From: Rhizophagus clarus
Lineage: Eukaryota > Glomeromycota > Glomeromycetes > Glomerales > Glomeraceae
Assembly (NCBI GenBank): GCA_015698045.1
Contig: BLAL01000050.1
Location: 868,001 to 932,000, forward strand
Direction: 5' to 3'
DNA: 64,000 nucleotides
The notes under the pieces were generated by a model. That model was not told where the DNA came from. It saw only the letters and a program-made list of their open reading frames with translations, and ran no database searches. Made by a program: the position numbers and the translations under genes. This document shows positions 35,885-48,240 of the stretch, piece by piece; the first letter of the stretch is position 1; each line of letters opens with the position of its first letter.

Positions 35885-36790
35885 GTAGTGTTGCCAGATG
35901 AAAAGCATGACCAGACTTTTGGAATTAAGGACAATTAAGGTAAAGAAGAGTTGGAAGAGGTGTTTTTCATTGGTTTTTTTTTATTTAATTAATTAATTAT
36001 TTATTTTTTTTTTCTTTTTTGTAATGTTGCCAGATGAAAAGCACTAAACTATTAGAATTAAGGCAAAGGAGGGCTGGAAAGGTATTTTTCGTTGGGTTTC
36101 TTTTATTTAATTAATTATTTTTATTTTTATTTTTTTTTTTTTTTGTAGTGTTGCTAGATAAAAAATATAACTGGACTATTAGAATTAAGGTAAAGGAGGG
36201 TTGGAGAGGTGTTTTTTGTTATTTTTCTTTAATTAATTAATTATTTATTTGGTTTTTTTTCTTTTTTGTAGTGTTACCAGATAAAAAGCATGACCGGACT
36301 ATTGGAATTAAGGACAATTAAGGTAAGGAAGGGTTGAAAAGGTGTTTTTCATTATTTTTTTTTAATTAATTAAGTTATTAATTTTTTTTTCTTTTTTGTA
36401 GTGTTTCTGGATGAAAAATATAACTGGACTTTTGGAATTAAGGACAATTAAGGTAAGTTGAGGGAGGTGTTTTTTGTTAGTTTTTTTTTAATTAATAATT
36501 ATTTATTTTTTTTGTAGTGTTGTCAGACGAAAAACACCAGATTATTGGAATTAAGGTAAGGGAGGGTTGGAAAAGTGTTTTTCGTTATTGTTTTTTTAAT
36601 TAATTAATTAATTATTTTTTTTTCTTTTTTGTAGTGTTGCTAGACAAAAAGCACCAGACTATTGGAATTAAGATAAAGGAGGGTTGGAAAAGTGTTTTTC
36701 GTTGTTGTTTTTTTTTATTTAATTAATTATTTTTTTTTCTTTTTTGTAGTATTGTCAGATGAAAAGTATGACTGGACTTCACAATTTAAT
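35885..36790 (+). repeat. Mini-exon cassette array A (8 units)
   Basis: Units begin after TTTTTTGTAG at 35889, 36149, 36272, 36402, 36518, 36635 and 36750; the unit near 36025 has GTAA in place of GTAG. Complete cassettes are 41 nt (36149-36189), 51 nt (35889-35939, 36272-36322, 36402-36452) or 38 nt (36518-36555), followed by GTAAG or GTAAA. Cassettes start TGTTGCCAGATGAAAAGCAT-like and end TTTTGGAATTAAG, with an optional GACAATTAAG extension. About 30 nt after the donor (GGAGGGTTGGAAAGGTGTTT) is also conserved, while the remaining spacer is A/T filler. Unit period is about 115-130 bp. Two units have lost a splice dinucleotide (GCAA donor near 36063, ATAA donor near 36672). Confidence 0.8.
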
Positions 36791-37200
36791 ATTTTGACAT
36801 TATTAAGATGATTTGTTAAATAACTTTTATAAAAGCATTCTGTGTATGACTTATCTGCAGCAAATGAAATTCCTTGAGACACAGGTATGTTGTTTCTTTG
36901 GGAAGAATATTGGAATTGACTTTAAGAAACGTTCTATCATTTCTTCTTTTTTAATTTTTGTAGGTGATGAGTTCCCTGAGCTTATTGGAATACAGGTGTT
37001 TTTGTAGAAAGGTGGCATTCACAAGGTTCCATGATAATGATCATTTATCTAAAAATCAAAGCTTTTGTACTGGTGGATTTAAATATCATGAGATTTCAAT
37101 GTTGGTTAAGTGATTTCCCTAAGAGGAAAGTTTGTTGCCTGCGTGAGTTTTAAAATCATTGTCAGTAAATGATATAAAGGAAGATTCTTTGTCTCCATAT
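36790..37200 (+). other. Downstream segment with further splice-like sites, no gene called
   Basis: After array A the composition is less AT-rich. Candidate exon-like pieces lie before CAGGTATGTT (about 36880) and after ATTTTTGTAG (36955-36964), ending CAGGTGTTTT. The fragment includes GTGATGAGTTCCCTGAGC. No coherent protein could be read. Confidence 0.35.
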
Positions 37201-38830
37201 TTTAAAACAAAATTTTTAAAATTAAAAATTAATAAAAGATAATGAAAATTTTGGTTATTTCTTTATTTTTAAAATTCTTTAAATATGATAGCAAATTCAT
37301 ACGAAACCCAGTTGTTCTTACTGCCTTATTTAGTTATTTTACATCATGAAAAAGCTTTTGGAGAATAAATAATATTATTAACAACTGCAAATAACTACTA
37401 TTGTATTTATAAAACTTTTATTTGCAACTGGTGTAAAAAGTGATGGGTTCTTAAAATAGTTGATGGGTTATAAAAAGTTGTTATTATTTTAATTTTTAAG
37501 TATGAGTTGTAAGAAATTTTTTTATTTTCTGATTATTCTACATAAGATTGATAAGATGAATGTGTAATATAATTGTATTTTGCACTGTTTACTAATTTTT
37601 TATCAAAAATTCTTAATTTAAGCTAATTTTAAGGATCGGTGTATATGAATTACATGTTGTATTTTTTTTATTACTTTTAGTTTTTCTAACTATAATGCTA
37701 GCTATTACTATTATACAGTACTATACATCAGACAGTATTTGCTAAAATTAGATAGATACAAATATTCAGAATATATCTAAAATTTTTATTTGATTATATA
37801 TTATAATTGTTAAGTAAAACAGCATATTTAACATTTTCAAAAATTGTTTAAAACAATAATTATATATTTGCAGATTTATGCTAAGTTATAGAAAAATATG
37901 AAATATACTAATTAATTATATGAAAAACAAATATTTCAAAAATATTTTTTTTCTATTAACAAAATATCAGATATAGCAAATTAACCATTTTTTTTAAAAA
38001 TAAATGCAAAGATTCTGCTTTATCTTTATTCTTATATTTTTTAAATAAAATGTTCAAAATAGTAAAATATCTAAATATAGATGTAGACTGTCTTATTTCA
38101 GACATCTAAAGTCTATATTTATGTCCTATAATAATTCTGCTATTATACTATTATTTATAAAATTTTTTTTAATTAATTATTTTCTATACTGTTTATTTTT
38201 AGATTATAGAGTTATTGCTAAAGCATTATTTATTAAAATACTTTAACTATTGCAAAACTGAAGCATTGATTATTTATTAATTAATTTTTTGAAATTTAAT
38301 GTTAAAAAAATAGAATAATTAGTAAATATTTCTGCTTATATTTTTGTAATACTAGAAAAGCTTATAGAAATGCTTGCATTTATTTTAAAAAATGCTGATT
38401 TATTGAAAATTAAAAAAAATAGATATTATATTATATTTTGTAAATAATATTTAGCACATATTAAAAATTATTATATTATCCAATATTATGATAAATTGTA
38501 AGTTAAAGCTTTAAATCTAATATAATTATTTTGAGGATATAACAAAAATGTAATTTTTATTTTTATACTTTTTATTCCTATTAACTTATTTAGATTGTTT
38601 TCTTTCTTATATACTATTTACTAAATTAATTTGTGCAAAACCTATTCTTAACTAAGAAAAAGTTGGAATAATTCTGCAAATTTTTCTGGATTTTTACAGA
38701 AAACATTAAAATATGACTTATTTTTTTTATATAATTTATTTAAAATAAAAATTTTTTATATAATTTATTTTAGAAGAAATTAAAACAAATTTTTTTGTAT
38801 AATTTATTAGAATCCTGAGCAATATATATA
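37200..38830. other. AT-rich DNA, no gene seen
   Basis: About 1.6 kb of AT-rich sequence with poly(A)/poly(T) runs. I found no TIRs, splice-bounded frame, tRNA-like cloverleaf or tandem array. Confidence 0.5.
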
Positions 38831-39041
38831 TAGATCACATTAAAATCCAAATTTTTTACTATGATCAATAAGCAAATTATTTTAAATTCTACTAAACAAA
38901 ATTTTATTATAACATCAAAAATTTTATATTACTAAACAATTTATTTTATAACATATATAAAAACTTTTATAAATAACTTATAAATTTATATTTATAGTAT
39001 AATTTATTATAAAAATTAAAATACAAATAAATTTTAATGTG
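38830..39041. mobile_element. Small MITE (GATCACATTAAAAT ends)
   Basis: The left end GATCACATTAAAATCCAAAT and the right end, read inward TATCACATTAAAATTTATTT, are inverted repeats. The interior shares TATGATCAATAAGCAAATTA with the copy at 7373-7855. Boundaries are uncertain by a few bases and no TSD could be fixed. Confidence 0.55.
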
Positions 39042-39047
39042 ATAAAC

Positions 39048-39240
39048 TGTATTGGCATTGGATGCATTTCAATTGACTTAATTAGACAATTTGGACAATT
39101 GAACAATTGGATATAGACCAATCATATTCAATTGTCCAATTAGTCTAATATACATATGTTGAATTTAGACAAAGTTTAAATCATCTAATTGGCAATTGGA
39201 TATGCTATTGAACTTAGTCTAATTTATTAGTTCAATCAAA
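39048..39240. repeat. CAATTGG/GTCCAATT word cluster, remnant of the 16330-type hAT family
   Basis: Dense copies of ATTGGAC, GACAATTTGG and CCAATTGTCC-like words in both orientations match the subterminal regions of the hAT element at 16330-19612. Probably a deleted copy. No TSD. Confidence 0.45.
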
Positions 39241-39898
39241 TTTCTGTAATATATGATAATTTTAATCTAATTTTTTTTTAAAAATTGTTACGAATACTAA
39301 AGTTGCCTACCAAATCTAAAGAGTTTTGACATGCCAAAATTGTCAAAATAATTTTGACATTTTGATATTAGATATCATATGATATACTTATAGTTTGGGC
39401 ATTTGTATAATTTTTTTTTTTAAAAGATTGTCATCAAATTTTTATCTTGCTCTGTTTATACTTAATAATGTTCTATTATTTCGTAATTATTAATTATTAT
39501 TATATATTTTGCAATTATTAATTATTATTACATATTTGTTATTTTTACATATTTATAAGTATTAATTATTATTACATATTTGTTATTATTACATATTTAT
39601 AAGTATTAATTATTATTACATATTTGTTATTATTATATGTTTACAAGTATTAATTATTATTATATACACAAAAATAAAATTATTATTTTGACTGCTTCTG
39701 CAAAAAGTAAGATTGTTAGTTTGACAAGGCGATTTTAATTGTCAAATTGGCAGAGATGGTGAAAAGAAGAAAATTCTTTATGAGCATTATCCTGATTTTA
39801 CTTTCTATGTGTCAATGTATTTGTTCTTTGTACATTTTGTATTGTTAAGGCTGAAAAATTATGAATATAAATAAATGTAAATAAACTGATTAATCTCT

Positions 39899-40390
39899 TT
39901 AAACTTTATTACCTAGTCTGTACCAAAAAAGAGTACTAAATTCTTCAAAATATTTCTCTCCTATATCAGTATATTTACCCTGATCATTATCCCGCATAAA
40001 ATAACATATATCCTATATTAATAAAATATTGATATTATATAAAATATTAATGTTATATAAAAAACATTTTTTTTATATCAATACAAGTTTACTTACATAA
40101 TAACGAGATATGAGACTATTAAATTTTCTTTTATATTGAATATCAGTAAAATCTGAATTTGCCATTCTATTAATTCTTCTAGCAATACTATCCCAGTATC
40201 TTCTTCTACTGTATCCAATTATTTGATAATATTCCCTATTCCTATGTTTTCTTTGATCTATTAAAAGTCAGATTGTTTATTCATTTCATTCAGATCCAGT
40301 ATTATCAGTCGTAGTATCATTAGTATTGTTATTAGAAATATGGGTGACAATATTAGTGTTAACAGCAGAAACATGAGGGTTAATAGTATT
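39899..40390 (-). pseudogene. Myb/SANT-like DNA-binding protein remnant
   Basis: The minus-strand gene lies between the left TIR and the transposase, in divergent orientation. Exon 1 (to about 40097) has an Asn/Thr-rich leader (HISNNNTNDTTTDNTGSE), a few stops, and then QRKHRNREYYQIIGYSRRRY followed by WDSIARRINRMANSDFTDIQ and KRKFNSLISRYY. After a GTAAGT...TATAG intron (40096-40013), exon 2 reads DICYFMRDNDQGKYTDIGEK and ends FWYRLGNKV at TAA 39901-39899. The Trp/aromatic-spaced helices with Lys/Arg resemble Myb/SANT-like modules. Stops near 40265-40285 make it non-functional. It could be an accessory protein of the hAT element. Confidence 0.5.
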
Positions 40391-42088
40391 GATAGCGTTA
40401 AAAGAAAAAATATTAGATAATATTTTTTAAATTTAAGTAGAAAATTTAGAAAATACTTCTGGAAAAAAAAGTTTTTATAACATATTTTTCGATTTATATA
40501 TTATAAATTCAAAAAATCAAATTATACGATCAAAAAAAAAAATTGAATTACATATTCAAAAAAAAATTAAATTATATATTAAAAAAATTGAATTATGTAT
40601 TTTCAAAAAAAAAATTGATTAAAATTTTTATGAAAAAAATTAGTTTAAATGTTATTTTGTATGAATGTTACAAATTATAATCAATCTAATCAAATTTATA
40701 TTAAATTCGTATCAAATTTCTATTTATTCTATATATTTATTATTAATTAAGATTAATCAATTTTGAATTAAATTCTTAATATTTTTATATATTACAAGCA
40801 TAGTATTTTAACTTGCAAGTATAATAACAGCATTTTGTGTAATTTTGATTGTGTAATTTTTTAATTATCTCTTTTGATTCAAAAAATTCTGCAATATAAT
40901 TATTATCACTCAAAAATCATTTTTTATGATGTGATATTTTTCTTGATGAAAAATAAATATTGTATTTTCTATAAAAAAATAATCACTAATAAATGTAAAA
41001 AAAAATCATTTGCAAAATGAAGTTTGGAAACATTATACGCAAGATGAGCGTGATTCAGAAGGCCATGCAAGTGGAACTTATAATTATTGTGAAAAAATTT
41101 TAGCAGGAGAGATGTATTTACATTACAAGAATATATTGCAAATCATTATCCAAATGCTCTTCCTTACTTAATTCGCGAGTATCAAAAAATATTTGAAGAG
41201 AAGGTAGACAAAAATAATAAAAAAGAAGAGTTTCTAATCAAACATCTTTACATGATTATCATGATACTAATGAACTATTTCCTCAAGGAAGAATTGATAA
41301 AATCAATAGAGCTTTATTAAAGTTCTTTGTATATTGCGAAATATCTTTTCGTGTAGTTGAATTGCCATTTTTTATAGATTTTATCAATGAACTTAACATC
41401 GCATATGACCCTTTATCTTATGAACTATTGGCCAATCAATTATTTGAAGATAAATTGGGAAATATCAATTCTAAAATCTATAAGGAATTGCAAATGTTTG
41501 ATAATTTAATGCTAGGTATTTATCTAAAAAAAAAATATTTTAATGAAATAAATTTCTTGACATATTTGATTTAATATTAGCTTTAGACGGCTGGTCATCT
41601 CCTAACCATTGATCCATATGGAACTTTACTATATTAACTTTAAATCAAAAGGAATATGTGTTTTAACTTTCTGATCTATCCAGTGATTCGCATATAGGAG
41701 TATACATTGTGAAAAAAATTGAAGATATTATTAATCGAGTTGAAGTATTAAAATTCTCAGCTATTGTCAGTGATAATAGTTTTAATATTTGAAAGTATAT
41801 AAATTAACTGAAAAAAAATTTCTAAATATAATGAATGTTTGATGTATTTTACATTACATTAATTTAATGTTATGTGACATAATTTAACATCCATTCGCCA
41901 ATAAGTTCCTAAAAAAAGTGAATATTTTAGCAGCATTTTTTAGAAATAATACGAGAACAGGTAAGGATATTTAAACTTGGATATGATAATTTTATTTAAA
42001 TTTTCTAAATTGAAATTTTTTTTTTTTTATAAAAAAAAAAATTAGATGCTAAATTTTGTGAACTTTTAAATACAATGAATATTAAAGG

Positions 42089-42466
42089 TAGTATTGGTAT
42101 GGGATATTGTCCAAGAGAAATTTTAATATTCCAGATTGTTCCAGTCTAAGGATATGTCCTGGACTGTCTCAAATTATCCCATTTAAAAATATTATTAAAT
42201 TTTATATAATAAACTTCAAATTACCATATCTCTGTCAATATTAATGCTAGAAATGTAAAATTATTATCATACAATTCGTTATGATATGATGAATCTAATG
42301 AGCTTTAGATCATCAAAATCGAATCAGTAGTTATTGAAATATCATTAAATTAAATTTTATAAAATATATATTAATATATATTTATATATATGTTCCAAAT
42401 GTTCTTGGATATTACAAGTCTTGTCCAAGGACTTGAACTACATGTCCCTGTCCCATACTAACATTG
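42089..42466. mobile_element. 378-bp MITE (CArTrTTrGTATGGGA-type ends) in the hAT gene
   Basis: The segment interrupts the coding sequence between MNIKG and the YCKTRW block. Its ends, TAGTATTGGTATGGGATATT and (inward) CAATGTTAGTATGGGACAGG, are imperfect inverted repeats followed by GTCC-rich subterminal words (TTGTCCAAG, CTTGTCCAAGGACTTG). I could not see a matching 8-bp duplication, so the exact ends are provisional. Confidence 0.6.
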
Positions 42467-42974
42467 TATAATCATTCCCTACTGTAAAACTAGGTGGACT
42501 ACCACATATCAAAGTATTGACGATATTCCAGTTAAGAGTGAAAGTCATTCTATAAAATATAAGAAATGCTAATTTTATTATTTATATTGTAATTATATGA
42601 TTAATGAATTTTTTTTATAGATGGCATCCAATTATTCAGATTTATTAACAAATGATAGAATTAAATCCATCATTTGTTCATAGAATTTTTTTAACGAGTT
42701 AAAGATTTTTGGATTTATTCTAAATCCATTGTGTAAGGCCGTGTTAGTATTAGAAAGAAGAAAAGCTGATTTGAATAATTGTTATTTAGAATTAGCTTGT
42801 ATTTTTCCTATGATAATTTTATTCAGAATTTTGTAATTATTGCATTGAAAAAATAAATGCACGTTTTGATGAATTTGATGATAATGATACTTATTGGCAT
42901 TTTTTTTAAACCCTCTTTTCTGAGGTATTGATTTATTTATTTATTTATTTATTATTCTTTTACCTTATAATAAA

Positions 42975-44957
42975 AATAAGGGTGAGATTTGATATTACTC
43001 ACCCCTATTACGTGATATATACTTTCGATTAGCTAATTTTTGATTGGCTAATTTTTTTAACTTAAATTTATTTTCACGTAAATATAAAAAAAATTTAGAA
43101 GTTTCGCAATATAAAAACAACTTTTATGTTACAAAATATTTATGAATTTATTCCTTCGAAGTTTATTGAATAAAAGAGTAAAGTGCATTTATTTAAAACT
43201 AAACTTAAGTTTATTGTATTCAAAGCCAAAACTTTTATTTAACATGACTAGTGATAATAATGTGAAATACATATATATAGAAAAGTAATGAAACAAAAAC
43301 AAAATAAACAGAAAAGGAGGCAAGATCAAAAGGGAGGGAAATAATATATTTGATAAAAGCGGAAAAATGAAAGGATGGTAGATGAAGAAACAAAATTAAA
43401 ACAAAGGGGAAATGAAAAGGGAAGGGAACAGAAATGGAAGGGAAAGCAAAAGGATAAAAAGAACAAAAATTAACATAAAGGAAAAATGAAAAGGAGAAGA
43501 AATCGAAAATTAAAATAAAAGGAAAAACAAGAGGAGAGGAAACAAAAAAGGAAAAAATAAAGGAACAGAAAGAAAAATGAAACAACAATGAAAATAAAAA
43601 GTAAAGGAAATGAAAAAGGGACAATGAAAATGAAAACGAAAAGGGAAAGGGAACAAAATCAAAAATGAAACATAAATGAAAAGATGAGAGAAAAAAATTG
43701 GTAGTATCATAATGTAGTTAAAGGGATACAGTAAAAAAAGGAATGAAACGGAATACCCACCCCCATTTTTGAAAAGATCCAGAAAACCTAAAAAAAACGT
43801 GTCGCAAAAGGGAAGACGAAAGGTAAAGAGAACAAAAACAGAAGACAAAAGGAAAATAGAAGAAAACCAAATGGAAAAATGGAAGGGGAAAGCAAAGAAA
43901 AAAGAAAACAAAAAAGGAAAAACAAAAGAAACAGATGGAAGGGAAATGAAAATGAAAACGGGGGAAAGAAATGAAAATAAAAATAAGATGGAAAGAAAAA
44001 GGAAAGGGAATGAAAAAGGGAAAAATGAAAGGGAAATGAAAGGGTAAAGGGAACAAAATCAAAAATAAGACGAAAACGAAAATGAAAAGAGGAAAGAAAA
44101 ATTTTTGTTAGTAATGAAAATAAAGGGATACAGTGAAAAAAGGAATGAAATGGAACACCTACCTCATTTTTGAAAAGATCCAGAAAACTTAAAAAAAAAC
44201 GTGTAGAAAAAGAGAAGACGAAAGGTAAAGAGGACAAAAACAGAAGACAAAAGGAAAAGGGATGGAAAATGGATGGAAAAATGGATGGAAAAGCGAAGAA
44301 AAATAAAAAATAGAAGGGAAAGTGAAGAAAAAAGGAAACAAAAAGGGAAAACAAAAAAAACAGATAGGAGGGAAAACGAAAATGAAAACGAGGGGAAAAG
44401 TGAAAGGAAAGAGAATAAAGAAGGGGAAAATGAAAGGGAAAGGGAACAAAAATGAAAGAGTATCAAAATTAAAAATGAAACGAAGACCAAAAAAAAGAAA
44501 AATGAAAGACTGTTATTAGTATGAAGGCAAGAACAAGAGAATAAGACAAAAAAAGTGAAGCCGAACACCCACTTTCTATTTCAAAGAGTTTCGACAAACC
44601 TAAAAAAAGAGAAAACCAGAAGCAGACAAAATCTAAAAAAAAAGAAGGAATGAAGGAATGAAATAAGGTTAGAAAACGGAACAAAAAAAAATTAGAAACA
44701 AAAAAAAACAACATACGTTCGACGCGAAACTGGAAGAACTTAATAAAGACCTAAGAAGGAAAAGAAAAAGAAATTAGGAAACGAAAAAAAATGAAAATGT
44801 GAAAAGAAAAGAAATATCAAACCTTTGACGCAAAGCCAAAAGCTAACTAAAAAATAGAAACAAATAACTGGTGTAATTATAAAATTTCATTGGCCAATCG
44901 AAATGTTTACACGTGATAAGGGTGAGAAATCACCTGGATGAGAAATAAATTTTCTCT
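42975..44957. mobile_element. TIR element with CTCACCC ends and a GA-rich interior, in a hAT intron
   Basis: Near the left end CTCACCCCTATTACGTGATA precedes TTTCGATTAGC; near the right end, read inward, CTCACCCTTATCACGTGTAA precedes TTTCGATTGGCC. Each end also carries a second GGTGAG/CTCACC block. It lies in the transposase intron that starts at 42924 and ends just before about 45017, so it did not break coding sequence. The interior is a purine-rich (plus) repeat. No TSD fixed; ends are good to about 20 bp. Confidence 0.65.
43235..44715. repeat. GA-rich repeat with periodic splice-bounded segments (minus strand)
   Basis: The plus strand is an almost pure purine run of AGGAAAAGGGAAATGAAAA-like words. 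Three less biased segments, spaced about 410 bp (43750-43800, 44155-44205, 44565-44610), contain CCC-AC-C then TTTTTGAAAAGATCCAGAAA and an AAACGTG/AAAGAG end. On the minus strand each reads as T-tract, AG, about 25-nt segment, GT or GG, i.e. cassette-like. The many long frames (Phe/Ser/Pro-rich on minus, Lys/Glu-rich on plus) are artefacts of the repeat. Confidence 0.65.
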
Positions 44958-45739
44958 AAAAATAATTAAGTAATAATTAATGTAATAATTAATAATACAA
45001 AATTATATTTAATTAACTGAACCTTTAAAACATGGAATTTGAGCGCGAATAGTTAAATATGCTGGAATTACAGCACAAAAACTAGGAATGGATTTACATG
45101 AGGCATATACCCTTTATTCTCATTTATTGAAATATAAAAATAAAGAAAGTTCTTTTAATCAACCATATATAGAGTAGAGGTATGCTCTGAAATCTATCAA
45201 TTCAGATATCTGGGCATCCATCTGAAAATTGACCAGATTCAGATTAGAGATGCAATTTGTGATCTGAGGATTCAGATAATCTGCCCATCCATCTGATTCA
45301 GCGTGGATTTGGATTGATTCAGATAGATTACAGATAATCCGTATAATTCGGTTTATTTATAAAAATTAATTTTTAATAAAAAATTTTAAAAAATTGAAAA
45401 ACAAATTAAAAAAAATTTATTTCTTTATTAAAACAGATTGAAAAAATTAATTTTTGAAATAAAAAAAAAACCAGTATATTTAATATATAAAAAAACGCCA
45501 AAACGTTTTTTATATTTAATTATCAATTTCAGTGTTTTTTTGCAATTTTATATATAAAAAATGCCTAAAAATTGTTAGTTTTAGTATAAAAATGCCAGAA
45601 CTAATGGTTCTGATGCATTTACATGTAAAAATAAAAAAAAAAATGCTAGAACTATTAGTTCCAGTGCATATATACATGTAAAAATAAAAAAAAATGTCAA
45701 AACTCACAGTCCTAGCGTTTTATATGTAATGTTGATTAA

Positions 45740-46200
45740 AAAATGCCGAAACTACAGTTCTGGCTTTAACAATTTTTTCATTATTAAAAACGATTATTAA
45801 AAATGATTAAGAAAATTATTTTTTTTTAATATTATTAAAAACGATTAAGTAAAATCATTTTTTTTATTACTTTATTATTAAAAACGATTAAGAAAAATCA
45901 TTTTTTTTAATATTTTTATTAAAAACGATCAAGAAAAATCATTTTTTTTTTAATATTTTTATTAAAAACGATTAAGAAAAATCATTTTTTTTTAATATTT
46001 TTATTAAAAACAATTAAAAAAAATCATTTTTTTTATTACTTTATTATTAAAAACGATTAAGAAAATCATTTTTTTTAATATTTTTATTAAAAACAATTAA
46101 GAAAAATCATTTTTTTTATTACTTTATTATTAAAAATGATTAAGAAAAATCATTTTTTATTACTTTATTATTAAAAACGATTAAGAAAATCATTATGAAA
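45740..46200. repeat. Tandem AAAACGATTAAGAAAAATCA array
   Basis: About ten units of 40-55 bp alternate ATTAAAAACGATTAAGAAAA with ATCATTTTTTTTAATATTTT or TATTACTT variants. The inverted words GATTAAGAAAAATC/ATCATTTTT give weak hairpins. The position within the element matches the palindromic arrays of the other hAT-like families. Confidence 0.75.
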
Positions 46201-46905
46201 GATTGAAAAAAAATGCCAGAACTATCATTACCAGCATTTTTTCATGCTGAAACTTAATAATTATATCAGTTTTTTTTATATATACAAGAGTCAAGGCAAT
46301 TACTCGACCCTACCCGATCCATTCAGAGTTCTAGAACTAATAGTTCTGGCGCATTTACATGTAAAAATAAAAAAAAATGACAGAACTAATAGTTCTGGCG
46401 CCTAAAAATAAAAAAAAAATGCCAGAACTACATAATTTGGTGTTTTTTTATATTTGTTTGATCCAAATATACGTCAGATCAACAGTCAGGTCAGGTAGCC
46501 AACTAACACTGACATGACCTGAGTTCAGATTATGAATTTGATGACCTGACCCAAATATTTTATTTTTTGTAAAAAAAATTCCAGATTGATCTGGAATTTG
46601 TCGGATGAATCTGGATCGATCTAAATCAGATCATAGATCATAAAATCTTATCCAGATCGCATCTCTAATTCAGATTGACCAGATTATGTAACAGAATTAA
46701 TCAAATGGATCAATAGATATCTGTTCATCTGATAAATTGTTTTGTATCACTGGATTGATCAGATTGACTGGATAGTTCAACAGATATCTGTTTGATCTGT
46801 TTAATTTTATCTATCTAGAGATATTTAATTTATCAAAAAAAAAATTTTTTTGATTTTTTTCTTATTTCATTCTGTAATAGCAAATTAGATTATAAGTCAT
46901 CTGAT

Positions 46906-47329
46906 TAGAGCTCTGAATTTCTGGTTTGGTTTCATTTTCAATTCTGATTTGGCTCTTTGATATAAAATTTTACCAAAAGTGTTTTTCGGCCTAAAATTTT
47001 TACTGAAAAACATTTTCAGGTCATACTTTTAACCGAAAATATTTTCAGTTAAAAAATACTACTGAAAAAAAATTTTCAGTTTGAAAAATTAGTTCTGGTT
47101 CTATTTTCAGATCAAAAAATGGAATTGAAACTATTTTTTCAAAAAATACTTCAAACTGAAAATGTTTTCAGATGAAGTTTTTTAACTAAAAAAATATTTT
47201 TCAGTTAAAAGATGATTCTGAAAATGTTTTTCAATAAAAATCTTATTCCAAAAAGAGTCCAGTAAGAAACCAAGTTCAGAACCAGAAATGGAACTAAAAA
47301 CGGAACTGAACTGAAAATTCAGAGCTCTA
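46906..47329. mobile_element. 424-bp hAT-like MITE, TAGAGCTCTGAA ends, nested
   Basis: The left end TAGAGCTCTGAATTTCTGGT and the right end, read inward TAGAGCTCTGAATTTTCAGT, are flanked by CATCTGAT (46898-46905) and CAACTGAT (47330-47337), an 8-bp TSD with one mismatch. The interior consists of GAAAATGTTTTCAGTT-like inverted words throughout. No coding sequence. Confidence 0.78.
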
Positions 47330-47389
47330 CAACTGATGATTTCTTTTTTCTTTTTTATGGAATGCAACTAATTTGTTTTTTTTTTCATT

Positions 47390-48240
47390 TATGTAGAGTT
47401 GTCAGACAAAAAGCATGACCAGGCTTTTGGAATTAAGGTAAAGGTGGGCCGGAAAAGGGAGTTCGTTATTTTTTCTTAGTAAATTTATTTATTTTATTTT
47501 TTTTTCGTTATTATAGATTGCCAGACAAAAAGTACGACTGGACTTTTGGAATTGAGGTAAAAGAAGGTCAGAGAAGTGAAGTTTCATTATTTTTTTAATA
47601 ATTTATTTTTTTTTATTTATTATAGGTTGCCAGATGAAAAGCACGACCAGAGTTTTGAAAATAAGGTAAGGTAGGGCCAGAGAAGAGGAGTTCATTATTT
47701 CTTTAATAATTAGTTTGTTTGTTTTTTGTTTATTATAGGTTGCCAGACGAAAAGCACAACTAGACTTTTGAAAATGAGGTAAGGGAGGGTTAGAGAAGGG
47801 GAGTTTCATTATTTTTTTAATAATTAGTTTGTTTATTTTTTTGTTTATTATAGGTTGCCAGACGAAAAGCACAACCAGACTTTTGAAAATGAGGTAAAGG
47901 AGGGTTAGAGAAGGGGAGTTTCATTATTTTTTTAATAATTAGTTTGTTTGTTTTTTTGTTTATTATAGGTTGCTAGATGAAAAGCATGACTGGACTTCTG
48001 AAAATAAGGTAGAGGAGAGTCAGTGAAAAATTGTTATTTTTTTTTAATAAATTTAATTGTTTATTTTTTTCTCTTCTGTAGGGTTACCAGACGAAAAATA
48101 CGACCAGATTTTTGAAATTAAGGTAAAGGAGAACCAGAAAAAGGTTTTTCATATATTTTTTAATAAATTTAATTTATTTTTTTCTTTTTTGTAAGATTGC
48201 CAGACGAAAAATATGACCAGACTTTTAAAAACAAAGTAAG
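47390..48240 (+). repeat. Mini-exon cassette array B (8 units)
   Basis: Cassettes at 47397-47437, 47517-47556, 47626-47665, 47739-47778, 47854-47893, 47969-48008, 48082-48122 and about 48196-48235 are 40-41 nt long. Each follows a T-rich tract ending TATAG or TGTAG and precedes GTAAAGG, GTAAGGG or similar. The sequence starts GTTGCCAGACGAAAAGCA and ends CAGACTTTTGAAAATGAG or TTTTGGAATTAAG. The GGAGGGTTAGAGAAGGGGAG block following each donor is also conserved. Period about 113-120 bp. Confidence 0.85.

Noticed and set aside
35885-36790. CRISPR-like appearance (regular about 41-nt repeats with spacers)
   Set aside because: Spacers are not unique sequences but A/T filler plus conserved post-donor words; the context is eukaryotic, and repeats are bounded by splice sites with no cas genes.
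43235-44714. Long Phe/Pro/Ser-rich minus frames and Lys/Glu-rich plus frames
   Set aside because: Both strands are open because the repeat has few stop-forming words; no start context, introns or conserved domain.
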